Source of the DNA: Bifidobacterium sp.
Lineage (GTDB): Bacteria; Actinomycetota; Actinomycetes; Actinomycetales; Bifidobacteriaceae
Direction of reading: 5' to 3'
Length of the DNA: 64,000 nt
NCBI GenBank assembly: GCA_022649135.1
Contig: JALCNP010000012.1
Coordinates: 1-64,000, forward strand
The notes under the pieces were generated by a model, which was given only the letters and a program-made list of their open reading frames with translations, ran no database searches and was not told the DNA's origin. Of the stretch, positions 60,725 to 64,000 are shown in pieces. A program made the position numbers and the translations under genes. How positions within the stretch are numbered: position 1 is the stretch's first letter; every line of letters begins with the position of its first letter.

Positions 60725-62071
60725 CTATCTGCCCGACCGCAGACTCTTCCAGATGCGTTGGATCACGTTCGGCCGACGCAACAGATTCACGGCTTCGCCC
60801 GGGGATGCCGCGGTGTTGTTCAATGCATACGTATAGGCCTTGCGAGAACTGGGCTTTCCGACCAACTCACCGAATTCAAGCAGTTGGGTTCGCGGCTCGT
60901 GCGGATGGCGAATGTCGAATTCCACCAGACGCGACGCCCGTTTGGAGGGCGCGGGTCCATATGAGCCGAATCCGCAGGTGGGGGTCGCGGCCAGGGCGAT
61001 GCCGTCGACCATCCCCACGAAGCCGTTGCGATGGTCATGGCCGCAGGCCACGGCGAAATAGCCATGCGTGGACTTCAGCACGTCGAATTCGCCGCATTCC
61101 GCGTCGGGACAGCTGATCCCCTCCCCCAGATAACTCCCGGGCAGTGTCGCGCTCTCATCAAGCACGAAATAGTGCCCGGAAAAGGTCCGGTAGCCCTCGA
61201 TGGCATGCGCGGCGGTGGACGGCACCTCCTTGAGCAGCCGGTAGTGCTGACGTAGCGGAATGTGCTGAAACACGAGGGACTTCGCGTGGATGAGTTCGGG
61301 AAGCTGGCGCAGGAAGTCCATCGCCTTGCCGGAAGGCGCCCCGTAGCCCCCGGAATGCGCATAGTCTCCCGAATCCAGCAGCACCAGTCCCAGAACGTTG
61401 CGGGTGCGGTCCACGTCCATCACGGGCAAGGCGAACGTTCCTGGCTCGCACGGTATGATCTGCTGCCGGGGCAGGCCCGATCCCGGCTGCGTACGCGGCC
61501 GGTCCGGACGCGCGACCGTCGACTCGGGGTTGAGGCATCCGGGAAATTCGCGGTACAGGGCGTCCATCTGCGCATTGTCCAGACCGCACTGAAAATCATG
61601 GTTTCCGTAGGTCACGGCCCACGGCACACCCCGATCGACCAACGGCTGAACGAACCGGGATATCGAGGAGCGCACGAGTTCGCGCGTCCGCTCCACCGCC
61701 TCGTCATGCTGGACCGAACTCTGCAGCCGGCCCAGGGCTCTCACCCCGGACCAGCGAGAGGAGGACCAGCTGCGCTTGCGGAAGGTCTGCGAGTACGCGG
61801 TGTCGTAGCCCGCTATCTGGTTTCCGGTGAAGACCACCACATCGGGACGCACCGCGTCGAGGGATGCCGCGATCAGGGAGATGGTGTCGGACGATACCTT
61901 CGGTCCGTCCTGAATATCGGCGAACTGCAGAACCCGGAACTTGCCGGAATTGTGAAATTGCAAAAGTCCCAGACGAGCCGATACGGAAAGAGGCCTGTTC
62001 ACGCCATTGTGAGGGGCCTGCGCCTGTCGGTCCGCGGGGCGGGGCCCCTCGGGATTGTGAAGTTCAGTCAT
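60725..62071 (-). CDS. Calcineurin-like metallophosphoesterase
   Basis: A 448-residue cytoplasmic metallophosphoesterase. FRVLQFADIQDGPK is the first metal motif (DxQ instead of DxH), DVVVFTGNQIAGYD the second, VTYGNHDFQ the third (GNHD), LVFQHIPL and CGHDHRNGFVG the His motifs of the active site. It resembles the PhoD/PA2803-type phosphoesterases that act on unknown phosphoesters. ATG 62071 is at the end of an AT-poor region; the first 35 residues are polar. It stands alone beside the tRNA pair. Confidence 0.85.
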   Translation of the reverse strand: MTELHNPEGPRPADRQAQAPHNGVNRPLSVSARLGLLQFHNSGKFRVLQFADIQDGPKVSSDTISLIAASLDAVRPDVVVFTGNQIAGYDTAYSQTFRKRSWSSSRWSGVRALGRLQSSVQHDEAVERTRELVRSSISRFVQPLVDRGVPWAVTYGNHDFQCGLDNAQMDALYREFPGCLNPESTVARPDRPRTQPGSGLPRQQIIPCEPGTFALPVMDVDRTRNVLGLVLLDSGDYAHSGGYGAPSGKAMDFLRQLPELIHAKSLVFQHIPLRQHYRLLKEVPSTAAHAIEGYRTFSGHYFVLDESATLPGSYLGEGISCPDAECGEFDVLKSTHGYFAVACGHDHRNGFVGMVDGIALAATPTCGFGSYGPAPSKRASRLVEFDIRHPHEPRTQLLEFGELVGKPSSRKAYTYALNNTAASPGEAVNLLRRPNVIQRIWKSLRSGR

Positions 62072-62163
62072 ACCGACAACAGTAGTGCATGCCTGCGCGG
62101 TTCACCTATGAAAAAGCCCTTCCGGCCTGCGGCGGGAAGAGCGTGCACTATTTGTCTGCATAT

Positions 62164-62238
62164 TGGCTGGGGTACCTGGACTCGAACCAAGAACAACTGA
62201 ACCAGAATCAGCCGTGTTGCCAATTACACCATACCCCA
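62164..62238 (-). tRNA. tRNA-Gln (anticodon CTG)
   Basis: On the minus strand the 75-nt gene starts TGGGGTATGGTG and ends in TACCCCAGCCA, with acceptor TGGGGTA pairing to TACCCCA and an encoded CCA. The anticodon loop GATTCTGGTTC holds CTG, decoding CAG. The T loop is GGTTCGAGTCC. It lies 39 bp downstream of tRNA-Glu. Confidence 0.93.
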
Positions 62239-62277
62239 ATGGGCAAAGCCGTTATAGCCGAGGCTGTAACGTCTTCG

Positions 62278-62350
62278 TACCCCCAATCGGATTTGAACCG
62301 ATGTTGGCGCCGTGAGAGGGCGTAGTCCTAGACCGCTAGACGATGGGGGC
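62278..62350 (-). tRNA. tRNA-Glu (anticodon CTC)
   Basis: On the minus strand the 73-nt gene starts GCCCCCATCGTCTAGCGG and ends TGGGGGTA. The anticodon loop CCCTCTCAC gives CTC, decoding GAG. The first acceptor pair is a G-T wobble and no CCA is encoded. It is between gltX and tRNA-Gln. Confidence 0.93.
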
Positions 62351-62496
62351 TCTATCATCTATCACGCCTCCAGGCGCAACAGATGAACACTATACCCAGT
62401 TGCCGCCGCCCTCGCAAGGCGGCGTGTCGGACGGACGTGGGGAAACGTCGCGCTCCCCCGGCTCCCCCGGCTCCGCCGGTGCGGCGGCCCCGGCGG

Positions 62497-64000
62497 TCAC
62501 AGATGCTCGCGCAGCCCACGCAGGCGCGCGCATGTGATGGATTTCCCGAGGATCTCCATCGATTCGAAAAGCGGCGGGGACACGCGGCGCCCCGACACGG
62601 CGACCCGGACGGGTCCGAAGGCGAGACGCGGCTTGTACCCTCCCTTGTCCACCAATGCCTCGGTAAGCAGCTCATGCAGTGTCTCGGCCCGCCAGTCGGC
62701 AGCGTCCACCTGCTCGAGGGCTTCCACGGCGGTTGCGAGAACCTCTCCGGCCGAATCCTTGAGCTGCTTGCGCGCATCGACATCGGGCTCGATGTATTCG
62801 GAGTCGCTCATCAGGCTGCCCACCATTCCGGAGACCTCGCCCAGGAGACGCACACGTGGCTGGATGAGGCAGGCCGATTGGGAGAGGATGGACTTCTCCC
62901 GGAGGCTCAGGGCGTCCCAGCTGTCGGCGGACACGACACCGTCCCTGTGCAGGTAGGGGACGGAACGATTGAGAAAGTCCTGGGGGTCGAGCATGCGGAT
63001 GTGCTCGGCATTGATGGAGATGGCCTTGTCGATGTCGAAATGCGCAGGGTTCGCCTTCACGTCGCGCACGTCGAATTTCTCGACCATCTCCTTCATGGAG
63101 AACACGTCACGGTCGGGCGCGATCGACCAGCCCAGCAGTGCCAGGTAGTTGAGCAGCCCCTCGGGTATGAACCCATGGTCGCGATGCAGGAACAGATTCG
63201 ACTCCGGATCTCGCTTGGACAGCTTCTTCTTGCCCTGCCCCATCACATAGGGCATGTGGCCGAACAACGGGATTTCTTGCGCCACGCCCAGCTTCATCAG
63301 ATAGCGGTAGAGCACGATCTGCCGAGGTGTCGAACTGAGCAGATCCTCGCCCCGCAGCACCACGTTGATGCGCATCATCGCGTCGTCGACGGGATTGGTC
63401 AGGGTGTACAGCGGATCGCCGTTGGGGCGCACGATCACATAGTCCGGCACCGACCCCGCCTTGAAGTCGATGGTGCCGCGGATCAGGTCGTCGAAGGAGA
63501 TGTCCTCGTCGGGCATGCGGATCCGCAGGGCGGGCCTGCGGCCCTGCTCGCGGAAGGCACTCCTCTGCTCCTGCGTCAGCGTGCGGTCATAGCCGTCGTA
63601 TCCGAAGGCCTGGGGCCGTCCCGCCGCGATGTTCCTCGCCTCGATCTCCTCCGGCGTCGAGTACGATTCGTACGCATACCCCGCATCGAGCAGCCTCGCG
63701 GCCACGTCGCGGTAGATGTCGCCCCGTTCGGATTGACGGTACGGTCCGTCGGGCCCGCCGACCTCGATGCCCTCATCCCAGTCGATGTTCAGCCAGCCGA
63801 GGGCGTCCAGGATCTGCCGGTAGCTTTCCTCCGAATCCCGCTGCGCATCCGTGTCCTCGATACGGAACACGAAGGTCCCATGGGTGTGGCGTGCCTCGGC
63901 CCAGTTGAACAGGGCCGTACGGATCATGCCGACATGCGGGGTCCCCGTGGGCGAGGGGCAGAAACGGACCCGAACGTTCTTCGGGAGTTCAGGTTTGGTT
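62497..64000 (-). CDS. gltX: Glutamyl-tRNA synthetase, 5' end missing
   Basis: Class I synthetase charging tRNA-Glu. The visible 500 codons run from [25 protein letters not shown] at the window edge (HIGH-like motif intact) through [27 protein letters not shown] (KMSKS-like) to a C-terminus ending [11 protein letters not shown]. Only the first few residues and the start codon are outside the window; the M at 63927 in the track is internal. Downstream on the same strand are tRNA-Glu and tRNA-Gln. If glutaminyl-tRNA synthetase is absent, as I believe for this family, the enzyme would also mischarge tRNA-Gln for the GatCAB pathway (inference). Confidence 0.95.
   Translation of the reverse strand, partial: TKPELPKNVRVRFCPSPTGTPHVGMIRTALFNWAEARHTHGTFVFRIEDTDAQRDSEESYRQILDALGWLNIDWDEGIEVGGPDGPYRQSERGDIYRDVAARLLDAGYAYESYSTPEEIEARNIAAGRPQAFGYDGYDRTLTQEQRSAFREQGRRPALRIRMPDEDISFDDLIRGTIDFKAGSVPDYVIVRPNGDPLYTLTNPVDDAMMRINVVLRGEDLLSSTPRQIVLYRYLMKLGVAQEIPLFGHMPYVMGQGKKKLSKRDPESNLFLHRDHGFIPEGLLNYLALLGWSIAPDRDVFSMKEMVEKFDVRDVKANPAHFDIDKAISINAEHIRMLDPQDFLNRSVPYLHRDGVVSADSWDALSLREKSILSQSACLIQPRVRLLGEVSGMVGSLMSDSEYIEPDVDARKQLKDSAGEVLATAVEALEQVDAADWRAETLHELLTEALVDKGGYKPRLAFGPVRVAVSGRRVSPPLFESMEILGKSITCARLRGLREHL

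Noticed and set aside
1-64000. CRISPR array, prophage, insertion sequence or defence island
   Set aside because: No regularly spaced repeats, integrase, transposase, restriction-modification or toxin-antitoxin signature was seen in any frame.

Overview
The window is a 64 kb piece of a high-GC actinobacterial chromosome, most probably from the Bifidobacteriaceae (Bifidobacterium or a close relative). The grounds are GC-rich codon use, actinobacterial families (DUF3039, a SepIVA-like coiled-coil protein, an NdgR/LtbR-type IclR regulator beside leuCD) and gene neighbourhoods such as coaD-sepIVA-DUF177-rpmF-rnc, rpsP-khpA-rimM-trmD, rsmD-recG-rpmB and murA-plsC-gpsA-ddl. The genus is inferred from this context; no rRNA gene is present to confirm it. 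I see no CRISPR array, prophage or insertion sequence.

Layout. 1-3.9 kb: rdgB (cut by the window start), rph, a membrane protein, nicotinate phosphoribosyltransferase and DUF3039. 4.1-10.0 kb: coaD, a SepIVA-like gene, DUF177, rpmF, rnc, then ilvBN. 10.1-16.9 kb: an alpha-galactoside locus on the minus strand (GH36 alpha-galactosidase, solute-binding lipoprotein, two permeases, LacI regulator). It has a near-consensus promoter whose spacer is filled by a perfect palindrome, and a second near-copy of that palindrome lies inside the first codons of the GH36 gene. 17-26.8 kb: ABC-F ATPase, glutamine amidotransferase, cysS, an SpxB-type pyruvate oxidase, ffh, and a membrane-anchored EEP-fold protein. 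27-33.5 kb: rpsP-khpA-rimM-trmD, nitroreductase, rsmD, recG, rpmB.

33.7-50.8 kb is the more accessory half. It holds a PfkB-fold protein that lacks the catalytic aspartate, a ROK regulator beside an MFS-carboxylesterase operon with a ROK-like operator on its promoter, a lactonase with an overlapping DUF5680-like ORF, a DUF2974 hydrolase, an adenine-deaminase-type enzyme, a TetR regulator with its own palindrome, an MscS channel ending in a 9-bp tandem repeat, a CPBP protease, and a four-gene ABC importer. 50.9-64 kb returns to core genes: murA-plsC-gpsA-ddl, a dihydroorotate-dehydrogenase-like protein with a stand-alone Lrp sensor domain, leuCD with a divergent IclR regulator, a metallophosphoesterase, tRNA-Gln(CTG), tRNA-Glu(CTC) and gltX (cut by the window end).

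How the genes work together. ilvBN and leuCD supply branched-chain amino acids. The GH36 cluster imports and cleaves raffinose-type sugars. The MFS-esterase pair looks like an uptake and de-esterification route under the adjacent ROK protein. murA, ddl, plsC and gpsA serve the envelope, and the ribosome/tRNA genes form several housekeeping operons. The most interesting signals are regulatory: two promoter-operator arrangements readable base by base, several probable leaderless starts, and the degenerate sugar kinase. I did not find a clearly new multi-gene system such as a novel defence island.
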